Shown piece by piece: positions 23,701 to 31,051 of a DNA stretch of 38,263 nucleotides. Location: positions 1 through 38,263 of the forward strand of contig DATHSN010000272.1 in assembly GCA_035464115.1 (NCBI GenBank), read 5' to 3'. Source of the stretch: DATHSN01 sp035464115. Its GTDB lineage: Bacteria > Actinomycetota > Acidimicrobiia > Acidimicrobiales > SKKL01. Numbering within the stretch: the first letter of the stretch is position 1; each line of letters starts with the position of its first letter. The notes beneath the pieces were generated by a model, which saw only the letters and a list, made by a program, of their open reading frames with translations, was not told the DNA's origin and made no database searches. The translations under genes and the position numbers were made by a program.

Positions 23701-26700
23701 ATGTGCGGGATCATCGCGGTGGTCCGTCGGGCCGCCACCCGGCCAGCGCCCCACGCCGACGAGATCACCACCCGGCTCGACGCCGCCGTGGCCGCGGCCG
23801 AGCTGCTCGGCGACGAGCCCGGGCCGGATGCGCTCGCGGCGGTCGCGAGCGCGCTCGAGGAGGCCGATCGGCTCCTGCGGGGTGCCCCCGGGGTGCTCGC
23901 CCTGCTCGGCGATCACCAGCTGGTCGCCGCCGTCGACGCGGCGATCGGGCGGGTCGACGCGGCGGTGGTGGCGATCGAGGCCGTGCTCGACGATCCCGGC
24001 CGGGTCGACGCCGCCACCGTCGAGGTGCGCAACGCCGCCCTCGTCGGCGTGCGCGACGCCGCGTGGGCGTTGCGGGCCGACCGGCTCCGCACCGCGCGCG
24101 AGGTGGCGGCGCTCGCCGGGCCGCGCCCGGGCCCCGCCGCCATCGCCGGCTACCTCTCGGTGCAGCAGGCGCTGTCGGCGCTCGACCGCCTCGAGGTCCG
24201 CGGCCGCGACTCGGCCGGGCTCGGCGTGCTCGTCACCGACCACGGCCTCGATCTCGGCGCGCCCGACGTCGCCCCGCTGCTCGGCGAGCGGGCCGACGAC
24301 GCCCTGTTCACGTCGCGCGCGGTCCGCACCGATGCCGGGGCGCTCTCGTTCGTCTACAAGGCGGCGGCCGAGATCGGCGAGCTGGGTGACAACACCGCGG
24401 CCCTGCGCGCCGCCATCGCCACCGACGAGCTGCTCCGACGGGCGCTGGTCGAGCCTGGCGCCCAGCTGATGGTGCTGGGCCACACCCGCTGGGCCAGCGT
24501 CGGCATCATCTCCGAGCCCAACGCCCACCCGCTCGACTCCGTCGAGCTCGACGGCGTGGCGCGGCCCCTCGTCACCGCCGCGCTCAACGGCGACGTCGAC
24601 AACTTCGCCGACCTCAAGTCCGAGGTCGGGCTGCGCATCGCTCCCGAGATCACCACCGACGCCAAGGTGATCCCCACCCTCGTCGCCCGGCGGCTCGCCG
24701 CGGGGGCCGACCTCGTCGACGCGTTCCGCGACACCGTCGCCACGCTCGAGGGCTCGGTGGCCATCGGCGCCAGCGCCGCCGACCACCCCGACCAGCTGTG
24801 CCTCGCCCTGCGGGGCAGCGGCCAGGCCCTCTACGTCGGCCTGGCCGACGACGCGTTCGTGGTGGCGAGCGAGCCCTACGGCGTCGTCGAGGAGGCCGAC
24901 CGCTACCTGCGCCTCGACGGCGAGACGCCCGCCGATGCCGACAACCCGGTGGCCAGTCGAGGCCAGGTCGTCGTGCTCGACGCCGCCCGCGCCGGCGAGG
25001 TCGCCGGCATCCGGCGGCTGGCCTACGACGGCACCGAGCTCCCGGTCGACGAGGCCGAGCTGGTGCGGCCCGAGATCACCACGCGCGACATCGACCGGGG
25101 CGACCACCCCCACTACCTGCTCAAGGAGATCTCCGAGTCGCCCCGGTCGTTCCGGGCGACGCTGCGGGGCAAGCTCGTGGTCGACGGCGACGGCCTCCGG
25201 GTGGCCCTCGGCGACGACACCCTCCCCGCCGACGTGCGCGCCGACCTCGCCGCCGGCCGCATCCGGCGGGTCCTCGTCATCGGCCAGGGCACCGCAGCGG
25301 TGGCGGGTGAGAGCCTGGCGGCGGTGCTCACCGAGGCCGCGGCGGGCACCGGGCTGCACGCCGAGGCGCTGCCGGCCACCGAGCTGTCGGGGTTCCGCCT
25401 CGAGCACGACCTGTCCGACACGCTGGTGGTGGCCATCAGCCAGTCGGGCACCACCACCGACACCAACCGCACCGTCGACCTGGTGCGGGCGCGGGGCGGT
25501 CGGGTCATCGCCATCGTCAACCGGCGGGGGAGCGACCTCACCGACAAGTCCGACGGGGTGCTCTACACCTCCGACGGTCGCGACGTCGAGATGAGCGTGG
25601 CCTCCACCAAGGCGTTCTACGCCCAGATCGCCGCCGGCTTCCTCCTGGCGATGGCCATCGCCGAGGCGGCCGGCGCACCCGACGGCGGGGGCGAGCGCCA
25701 GCGGCTCCTCGCCGCGCTCCGCGACCTGCCCACCGCGATGGCCGAGGTCGTGACCCGCCGCGCGGCCATCGGCGCCGCGGCGCGGCGCCACGCGCCGTCG
25801 CGGCGGTCATGGGCGGTCGTCGGCAACGGACCCAACCGGGTCGCCGCGCGCGAGGTGCGGATCAAGCTGTCCGAGCTCTGCTACAAGTCGATCGCCGCCG
25901 ACGTCACCGAGGACAAGAAGCACATCGACCTGTCGTCGGAGCCGCTGATCCTCGTCTGCGCCGCCGGCCTCGGCGGGTCCACCGCCGACGACGTGGCCAA
26001 GGAGGTGGCGATCTACCGGGCCCACCAGGCGGCCCCCATCGTCATCGCCACCGACGGCGGGTCGCGCTGGTCGTCCGCCCTCGACGTGTTGAGCGTGCCC
26101 GACACCCATCCCCGGCTCGGGTTCGTGCTGTCGGCGATGGCCGGCCACCTGTTCGGCTACGAAGCCGCGCTGGCCATCGACGCCCTCGCCCACCCGCTGC
26201 GCGAGGCCCGTGCCGCCATCGAGTCGGCGGCGCGCGTCGACACCGACGCCGCTCGGGTGGCGGCCGCCCTGGTCCCCGCCCTCACGCCGCTGGCCACCCG
26301 CTTCTTCGACGACCTGCGCACGGGCGACTACGACGGCACCCTCGACGCCAGCACCGCGGTGCGCCTCGCCACCCTGCTGCGCTACGCCACGGGCGTGGTG
26401 CCCCTCGACGCCTACGTGGTCGAGATGGGCAAGGTCGGCACGCCCGGCGTGGTCATCGAAGACCTCACCGAGGCGCTCACCCGCACGATCGAGGAGCTCA
26501 CCCGACCGGTCGACGCCATCAAGCACCAGGCCAAGACGGTCACGGTCGGCATCTCGCGCTCCGACGAGACGCTGCTCGAGGTACCGCTCGTGCGGGCCAC
26601 CCTCGACGCCGGCGCCGCCCGCGACCACCTCAGCTACCGGGTGCTGCGCACCCTCGCCGACCTCGACCCCGCGGTGGCCGACGTGGTGGGCCACACCCGC

Positions 26701-27159
26701 TACGCGGTGGCCGGACCGCTGGTCGACGGCCACGACGGCGACGAGGGCGCCACCCTCACCGTGGTCGACAAGGGCGGCATCGCCCGCGACATCCCGTCGC
26801 GGGCCGAGCGCGACCCCCGGCTGCGGGGCACCAAGCACCAGGTGGCGCTCGAGCGCCAGGTCTTCGTCAACGTGGGCCGCAGCGACGGGCGCACCACCAT
26901 CGTGGTCCCCGAGCTCAAGGGCAACCAGACCGTGGGCCTCACCTTGTTGCACGTGCGCTTCGTCGACCGGCTGGCGCCGGGCGTGGCCCGCAGCGTGCTG
27001 CAGGGCTACCGCGGGCGCTACCCGGCGCTGCGCGACGCGGTCACCGAGACCGAGCCGTCGTTCCGCGACGACCTGCTCGCCGACGTGGCGGTGGTCGACC
27101 TGCTCACCGCGCCCATCCAGCCGCTGGCCGACCGGTGGCGCTCGAGCGGCGCCGGATGA
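23701..27159 (+). CDS. glmS: Expanded GlmS-like glutamine amidotransferase / double SIS protein (1152 aa)
   Basis: Probable glucosamine-6-phosphate synthase (fructose-6-P + Gln to GlcN-6-P), about twice the normal ~610 residues. Cys2 in MCGIIAVV is the glutaminase nucleophile. A ~135-residue helical insert (about 12-148) splits it from the rest of the glutaminase domain: LDRLEVRGRDSAGLGV (161-176), GHTRWAS (260-266), LNGDVDNF (295-302). The hinge HYLLKEISESP (471-481) leads to SIS1 (about 520-660; SQSGTTTDT, STKAFYAQ) and SIS2 (about 700-800; E737 and H741 in TEDKKH). KHQAKTVTVG (941-950) resembles the canonical extreme C-terminus LAKSVTVE, with K945 as the catalytic-lysine candidate, followed by ~200 unrecognised residues. 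Its neighbour glmM supports the role; activity is inferred. Confidence 0.8.
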   Translation: MCGIIAVVRRAATRPAPHADEITTRLDAAVAAAELLGDEPGPDALAAVASALEEADRLLRGAPGVLALLGDHQLVAAVDAAIGRVDAAVVAIEAVLDDPGRVDAATVEVRNAALVGVRDAAWALRADRLRTAREVAALAGPRPGPAAIAGYLSVQQALSALDRLEVRGRDSAGLGVLVTDHGLDLGAPDVAPLLGERADDALFTSRAVRTDAGALSFVYKAAAEIGELGDNTAALRAAIATDELLRRALVEPGAQLMVLGHTRWASVGIISEPNAHPLDSVELDGVARPLVTAALNGDVDNFADLKSEVGLRIAPEITTDAKVIPTLVARRLAAGADLVDAFRDTVATLEGSVAIGASAADHPDQLCLALRGSGQALYVGLADDAFVVASEPYGVVEEADRYLRLDGETPADADNPVASRGQVVVLDAARAGEVAGIRRLAYDGTELPVDEAELVRPEITTRDIDRGDHPHYLLKEISESPRSFRATLRGKLVVDGDGLRVALGDDTLPADVRADLAAGRIRRVLVIGQGTAAVAGESLAAVLTEAAAGTGLHAEALPATELSGFRLEHDLSDTLVVAISQSGTTTDTNRTVDLVRARGGRVIAIVNRRGSDLTDKSDGVLYTSDGRDVEMSVASTKAFYAQIAAGFLLAMAIAEAAGAPDGGGERQRLLAALRDLPTAMAEVVTRRAAIGAAARRHAPSRRSWAVVGNGPNRVAAREVRIKLSELCYKSIAADVTEDKKHIDLSSEPLILVCAAGLGGSTADDVAKEVAIYRAHQAAPIVIATDGGSRWSSALDVLSVPDTHPRLGFVLSAMAGHLFGYEAALAIDALAHPLREARAAIESAARVDTDAARVAAALVPALTPLATRFFDDLRTGDYDGTLDASTAVRLATLLRYATGVVPLDAYVVEMGKVGTPGVVIEDLTEALTRTIEELTRPVDAIKHQAKTVTVGISRSDETLLEVPLVRATLDAGAARDHLSYRVLRTLADLDPAVADVVGHTRYAVAGPLVDGHDGDEGATLTVVDKGGIARDIPSRAERDPRLRGTKHQVALERQVFVNVGRSDGRTTIVVPELKGNQTVGLTLLHVRFVDRLAPGVARSVLQGYRGRYPALRDAVTETEPSFRDDLLADVAVVDLLTAPIQPLADRWRSSGAG

Positions 27160-27169
27160 GCGGCACCTG

Positions 27170-27577
27170 ATGGGCACGATCGCCGACGGTGTCGTCGGCG
27201 TCGGCACCGACCTGGTCGACCTCGACCGGTTCCGCGACGTGCTGGCGCGCACCCCGTCGATCGTCGATCGGCTCTTCACCGCCGACGAGCGCGCCTACGC
27301 CGAGCGCCAACGCGATCCCACCCCCCGGCTGGCGGCGCGCTTCGCGGCCAAGGAGGCGGTGCTCAAGTCGCTGGGGGTCGGGCTGGGGGCGGCGTCGCTG
27401 CGCGACATCGAGGTCGTCCGCGCCGAGTCGGGGGCGCCCGCCATCGTCCTGCACGGCGGTGCCGCCGAGGTGGCCGCCGCACGTGGCGTGGCGCGGTTCG
27501 CGGTGTCGCTGTCGCACACCGATCTCGTCGCCGGCGCCACCGTGCTGGCCCTCGGCCCGGGGGTGCCGCCCACGTGA
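27170..27577 (+). CDS. acpS: Holo-[acyl-carrier-protein] synthase AcpS
   Basis: 135 residues. Transfers 4'-phosphopantetheine from CoA to acyl carrier protein. The motifs VGTDLVDLDRF, RFAAKEAVLKSLG and VSLSHTDLVAGATVLA are characteristic, including the Mg-binding Asp and Glu. It starts 10 nt after the glmS-like gene; its TGA overlaps the GTG of the chelatase gene. A much longer frame through here is a shadow of the preceding gene. Confidence 0.95.
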   Translation: MGTIADGVVGVGTDLVDLDRFRDVLARTPSIVDRLFTADERAYAERQRDPTPRLAARFAAKEAVLKSLGVGLGAASLRDIEVVRAESGAPAIVLHGGAAEVAAARGVARFAVSLSHTDLVAGATVLALGPGVPPT

Positions 27578-27990
27578 GCACCCACGTGCTCGTCGTCGCC
27601 CACGGCAGCCGGGCGCCCGGCACCGCCGAGGCCCACGGGGCGCTGTGCGCCCGCCTGGCCGAGCAGCTGCCCGACGTGGTGGTGGGTCCCGCGTTCCTCG
27701 AGATGAGCGCGCCCTCGATCGCCGACGCCGTCGACGCCGCCGTCGCGGCCGGCGCCCACACCGTCGTGCTGGTGCCCCACTTCCTGCACGCCGGCAACCA
27801 CACCGGTCGCGACCTGCCCGCGGCGCTGGCCGCGGCCCGGGCGCGCCACCCCGGTGTCGACCTGCGCCTCGGCCAGCACCTCGGCGCCGACGAGCGCATC
27901 GTGGCCGTGCTCGCCGACCGCGCCCGCGCCGTGCTCGCCGAGACCCCCGGGCTGGCCGAGACCCCCGGGCTGACCGACCCCCCGGGCTGA
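27574..27990 (+). CDS. CbiX/SirB-like sirohydrochlorin chelatase-family protein
   Basis: 138 residues from a GTG overlapping the acpS stop. Single-domain chelatase fold: VLVVAHGSRAPGTAEAH at the start with the metal-binding His, and VLVPHFLHAGNHTGRDLP in the middle with further His residues. Relatives insert Co or Fe into sirohydrochlorin. No other siroheme or cobalamin gene lies nearby, so the substrate is uncertain. The C-terminus is three in-frame 18-bp repeats encoding L(A/T)(E/D)(T/P)PG. Confidence 0.85.
   Translation: MSTHVLVVAHGSRAPGTAEAHGALCARLAEQLPDVVVGPAFLEMSAPSIADAVDAAVAAGAHTVVLVPHFLHAGNHTGRDLPAALAAARARHPGVDLRLGQHLGADERIVAVLADRARAVLAETPGLAETPGLTDPPG
27934..27987 (+). repeat. Three 18-bp tandem repeats at the end of the chelatase gene
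   Basis: Units 27934-27951, 27952-27969 and 27970-27987 encode LAETPG, LAETPG and LTDPPG just before the stop. The first two differ by one base. The unit length keeps frame. Confidence 0.85.
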
Positions 27991-28015
27991 CCGCTCGGCG
28001 CGCGAACATCGGGGG

Positions 28016-29368
28016 GTGCTCGCCATCGTGACCCCCGAGGAGATGGGCGCCATCGACCGGGCCGCGCCCGAACCGGTCGAGGTGCTCATCGACCGGGCCG
28101 GGGCCGCCACCGCGCGGGCGGCGCTCGCGCTGCTCGGCGGGGCCTACGGGCGGCGGGTCACGGTCCTCGTCGGGAAGGGTCACAACGGCGACGACGGTCG
28201 CGCCGCCGCCCACCGGCTCCGCCGGCGGGGTGTGCGCTGCGCCGTCCTCGGCCCCGACGACCGCCCCGACGAGGTCGGCCCCTGCGACCTGGTGGTCGAC
28301 GCCGTGCTCGGCACCGGGTTCCGGGGCGGCTACCGGGCGCCGCGGGTGCCGTCCGGGGTGCCGGTCCTGGCCGTCGACATCCCGTCGGGGGTCGACGGGC
28401 TCACCGGCGAGGCGTCCGAGCAGGTGCTCGCCGCCACCGCCACCGTCACCTTCGCGGCCCTCAAGCCCGGGCTGGTGCTGCACCCCGGCGCCGCCCTCGC
28501 CGGCCGGGTCGAGGTCGCCGACATCGGGCTCGACACGTCGTCGGCGCGCGCCCACCTGGTCACCGACGACGACGTCGCCGGATGGCTCCCCGAGCGTCCG
28601 GTCGACGCCCACAAGTGGCGCAGCGCGGTCTGGGTGGTGGCGGGCTCGCCGGGCATGACCGGTGCCGCCCACCTGGCGGCCCGGGCCGCCCAGCGCGGCG
28701 GGGCCGGCTACGTCCGGTTGTCGTCGCCCGGTGTGGTCGACGACCCCCGCCGCCCCACCGAGGCGGTGGGCGTCGCCCTGCCCGCCGACGACTGGGCCCG
28801 CGAGGTGCTCGACGGGCTCGACCGGTTCCGGGCCCTCGTCGTGGGCCCCGGCCTGGGCCGCGATCCGGGCACCGCCGCGCAGGTCCGTCGTCTCGTGGCG
28901 GCCGCCCCCGTCCCGGTGCTCGTCGACGGCGACGGGCTCACCGCGCTCGGCGACGACCCCGCGGCGGTGCTCGCCGAGCGGACGGCGCCCACCGTGCTCA
29001 CCCCCCACGACGGCGAGCACGCCGGGCTCACCGGTGCCGCGCCCGGACCCGACCGGCTCGCCGCTGCCCGCGCCCTGGCCGCCGCCACCGGGGCGGTGGT
29101 GCTGCTGAAGGGCCCCACCACCGTGGTGGCCGGACCCGACGGCGCGGTGCTCGTCACCGCCACCGGCGACGCCCGCCTCGCCACCGCCGGCACGGGCGAC
29201 GTGCTGTCGGGTCTGGGGGGCGCGCTGCTCGCCTCCGGGCTCGACCCCTTGCGAGCGGCCGCCGTCGCAGCGCACCTCCACGGTCGGGCCGGCGCCGTAG
29301 GCTCTGCGCGCGGCTTGGTGGCCGGCGACCTCGTCGACCACCTCCCGCTGGTGCTCGACCGCCGCTGA
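28016..29368 (+). CDS. nnr: Bifunctional NAD(P)HX epimerase / ADP-dependent NAD(P)HX dehydratase
   Basis: 450 residues from a GTG at 28016. Repairs hydrated NAD(P)H. The N-terminal YjeF_N epimerase domain (about 1-200) has GKGHNGDDGRAAAHRL (usual form GxGNNGGDG), VDAVLGTGFRG and VDIPSGVDGLTGE. The C-terminal carbohydrate-kinase-like dehydratase domain (about 205-450) has GPGLGRDPG, LVDGDGLTALG, LTPHDGE and the signature ATAGTGDVLSGLGGALLASG. It sits 25 nt after the chelatase gene. Actinobacteria keep nnr near alr and the tsa genes, as here. Confidence 0.93.
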   Translation: MLAIVTPEEMGAIDRAAPEPVEVLIDRAGAATARAALALLGGAYGRRVTVLVGKGHNGDDGRAAAHRLRRRGVRCAVLGPDDRPDEVGPCDLVVDAVLGTGFRGGYRAPRVPSGVPVLAVDIPSGVDGLTGEASEQVLAATATVTFAALKPGLVLHPGAALAGRVEVADIGLDTSSARAHLVTDDDVAGWLPERPVDAHKWRSAVWVVAGSPGMTGAAHLAARAAQRGGAGYVRLSSPGVVDDPRRPTEAVGVALPADDWAREVLDGLDRFRALVVGPGLGRDPGTAAQVRRLVAAAPVPVLVDGDGLTALGDDPAAVLAERTAPTVLTPHDGEHAGLTGAAPGPDRLAAARALAAATGAVVLLKGPTTVVAGPDGAVLVTATGDARLATAGTGDVLSGLGGALLASGLDPLRAAAVAAHLHGRAGAVGSARGLVAGDLVDHLPLVLDRR

Positions 29369-29395
29369 TCGAGCCCGATCCATCCAAGGAGCGAC

Positions 29396-29860
29396 ATGCC
29401 CGCCGACACCCCGGTCCGCGACGTGATGACCACCGACGTGGTCGCCTTCGGCGTCGACGACGACATCCGCACCGCGATGCAGACGCTCGTCGACCGCGGC
29501 ATCGACGGTGGTCCGGTGCTCGACGCCGACGGTCAGGTGGTGGGTGTGCTCACCACCGGCGACCTCATCGTGCGCCAGAGCAAGCTGCACTTCCCGTCGG
29601 TCATCGTCTTCCTCGGCACCAGCCTGTCGTTCAAGCGACGCGACTTCGACGACGACCTCGAGAAGGTGCTCGGCAGCTCGGTGCGCGAGGTGATGAACGA
29701 GCCGCCCATCGTCTGCCGGCCCGAGACCACGCTCGAGGAGGCGGCGACGCTGATGCACGAGCACCGCATCTCCCGCCTCCCGGTCGTCGACCCCGACGGC
29801 CATCTGGCCGGCATCGTCTCGCGGGTCGACCTGCTCCGCGGCGCGCTCGCGTCGAGCTGA
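29396..29860 (+). CDS. CBS-domain pair protein
   Basis: 154 residues made of two CBS domains: about 7-60 (VRDVMTTDVVAFGVDDDI, GGPVLDADGQVVGVLTTGDL) and about 97-152 (VREVMNEPPIVCRPETTLEE, RLPVVDPDGHLAGIVSRVDLL). The ~35-residue link contains a hydrophobic PSVIVFLGTSLSF stretch and DFDDDLEKVLG. CBS pairs bind adenosyl ligands and usually regulate a partner; none is evident. An AAGGAG site precedes the ATG. alr begins 7 nt downstream. Confidence 0.9.
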   Translation: MPADTPVRDVMTTDVVAFGVDDDIRTAMQTLVDRGIDGGPVLDADGQVVGVLTTGDLIVRQSKLHFPSVIVFLGTSLSFKRRDFDDDLEKVLGSSVREVMNEPPIVCRPETTLEEAATLMHEHRISRLPVVDPDGHLAGIVSRVDLLRGALASS

Positions 29861-29867
29861 GCGCGCC

Positions 29868-30980
29868 GTGACGGCGCAGGCCCTCGTCGATCTCGACGCC
29901 GTCGCCGCCAACGTGGCCGCGTTGGCCCGGCTGGTGGCACCGAGCGAGGTCTGCGCGGTGGTGAAGGCCGACGCCTACGGCCACGGGGCGGTGCCGGTGG
30001 CCCGCGCCGCGGTCGCCGCGGGCGCGGGCTGGCTCGCCGTCGCGCAGGTGGGGGAGGGCGAGGCCCTGCGGGCGGCCGGGGTCGATGCGCCCGTGCTCGT
30101 GCTCTCCGAGCCGGCCGCCGACGAGATGCGCCGCGTGGTGGCGGCCGCGCTCACCCCCGCCGTCTACACCCGCGCCGGCATCGCCGCGGCCAACGCCGCC
30201 GCGTGCGCCGCCGGCGCCCGGCTCGGCGTCCACCTCAAGGTCGACACCGGCATGCGGCGCGTCGGGGCCGAGCCCGTCGACGCGCCCGGGCTCGCCGCGC
30301 TCGTCGCCGATCTCCCCGCGCTCGACCTCGACGGGGTGTGGACCCACTGCGCGGTGGCCGACGAGCCCGAGCACGAGTTCACCGCCACCCAGCTGGCGCG
30401 CTTCGACGCCGTGCTGGCGCGCCTCGCGGCCGACGGCCACCAGCCCCGCATCCGCCACGCCGCCAACTCGGCGGTCGCGCTCGCCCACCCGGCCGGGCGC
30501 TACGACCTGGTGCGCTGCGGCATCGCCGTCTACGGCGTGGCGCCGGCCCCGGCGCTGGCCGACCTCCTCGCGCTGCGCCCGGCGCTGTCGTTGTGCTCGA
30601 CGGTCACGTTCACCAAGCGGGTGCCGGCGGGGGAGGGGATCTCCTACGGGCTGCGCCACACGACCGCGCACGACACTGTGATCGCCACGGTCGGCATCGG
30701 CTACGCCGACGGGGTCCGCCGCGCCCTCGGCGCCACGGGCGGCGAGGTGCTGGTCCGCGGCCGCCGACTCCCGATCGCGGGCACGGTCACCATGGACCAG
30801 CTCATGGTCGACTGCGGGCCCGACACCGACATCGAGGTGGGCGACGAGGTGGTGCTGCTCGGCTCGTCGGGAGACGAGACCATCAGCGCCGACGAGTGGG
30901 CCGCCCGTCTCGACACGATCTCCTACGAGGTGCTGTGCGGCATCGGCCCCCGGGTGGAGCGCCGGTGGCAGGGGGGATGA
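29868..30980 (+). CDS. alr: Alanine racemase
   Basis: 370 residues from a GTG. PLP enzyme interconverting L- and D-alanine for peptidoglycan. The PLP lysine is K33 in VVKADAYGHG, the second catalytic residue is Y260 in GISYGLRHT, and VTMDQLMVDCG is the family's C-terminal motif. The C-terminus overlaps the next ATG (ATGA at 30977-30980). Neighbours (nnr, tsaE, tsaB, rimI, tsaD) match the common actinobacterial order. Confidence 0.96.
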   Translation: MTAQALVDLDAVAANVAALARLVAPSEVCAVVKADAYGHGAVPVARAAVAAGAGWLAVAQVGEGEALRAAGVDAPVLVLSEPAADEMRRVVAAALTPAVYTRAGIAAANAAACAAGARLGVHLKVDTGMRRVGAEPVDAPGLAALVADLPALDLDGVWTHCAVADEPEHEFTATQLARFDAVLARLAADGHQPRIRHAANSAVALAHPAGRYDLVRCGIAVYGVAPAPALADLLALRPALSLCSTVTFTKRVPAGEGISYGLRHTTAHDTVIATVGIGYADGVRRALGATGGEVLVRGRRLPIAGTVTMDQLMVDCGPDTDIEVGDEVVLLGSSGDETISADEWAARLDTISYEVLCGIGPRVERRWQGG

Positions 30981-31051
30981 CGGAGCGCTCGATGGCAGAG
31001 CGCTCGATGACAGAGCGCCCGGTCACGGAGCGCCCGGTCGCAGAGCCGCTC
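30977..31051 (+). repeat. Five 15-bp tandem repeats at the start of the glycosyltransferase gene
   Basis: Units of 15 bp from 30977 encode MTERS, MAERS, MTERP, VTERP, VAEPL. The first three each begin with ATG (30977, 30992, 31007), giving three alternative starts in the same frame. Confidence 0.9.

Noticed and set aside
30203..30976. N-terminal extension of the glycosyltransferase back into alr
   Set aside because: That part is an out-of-frame reading of alr; the DUF3524 domain begins just after the ATG at 30977 that overlaps the alr stop.
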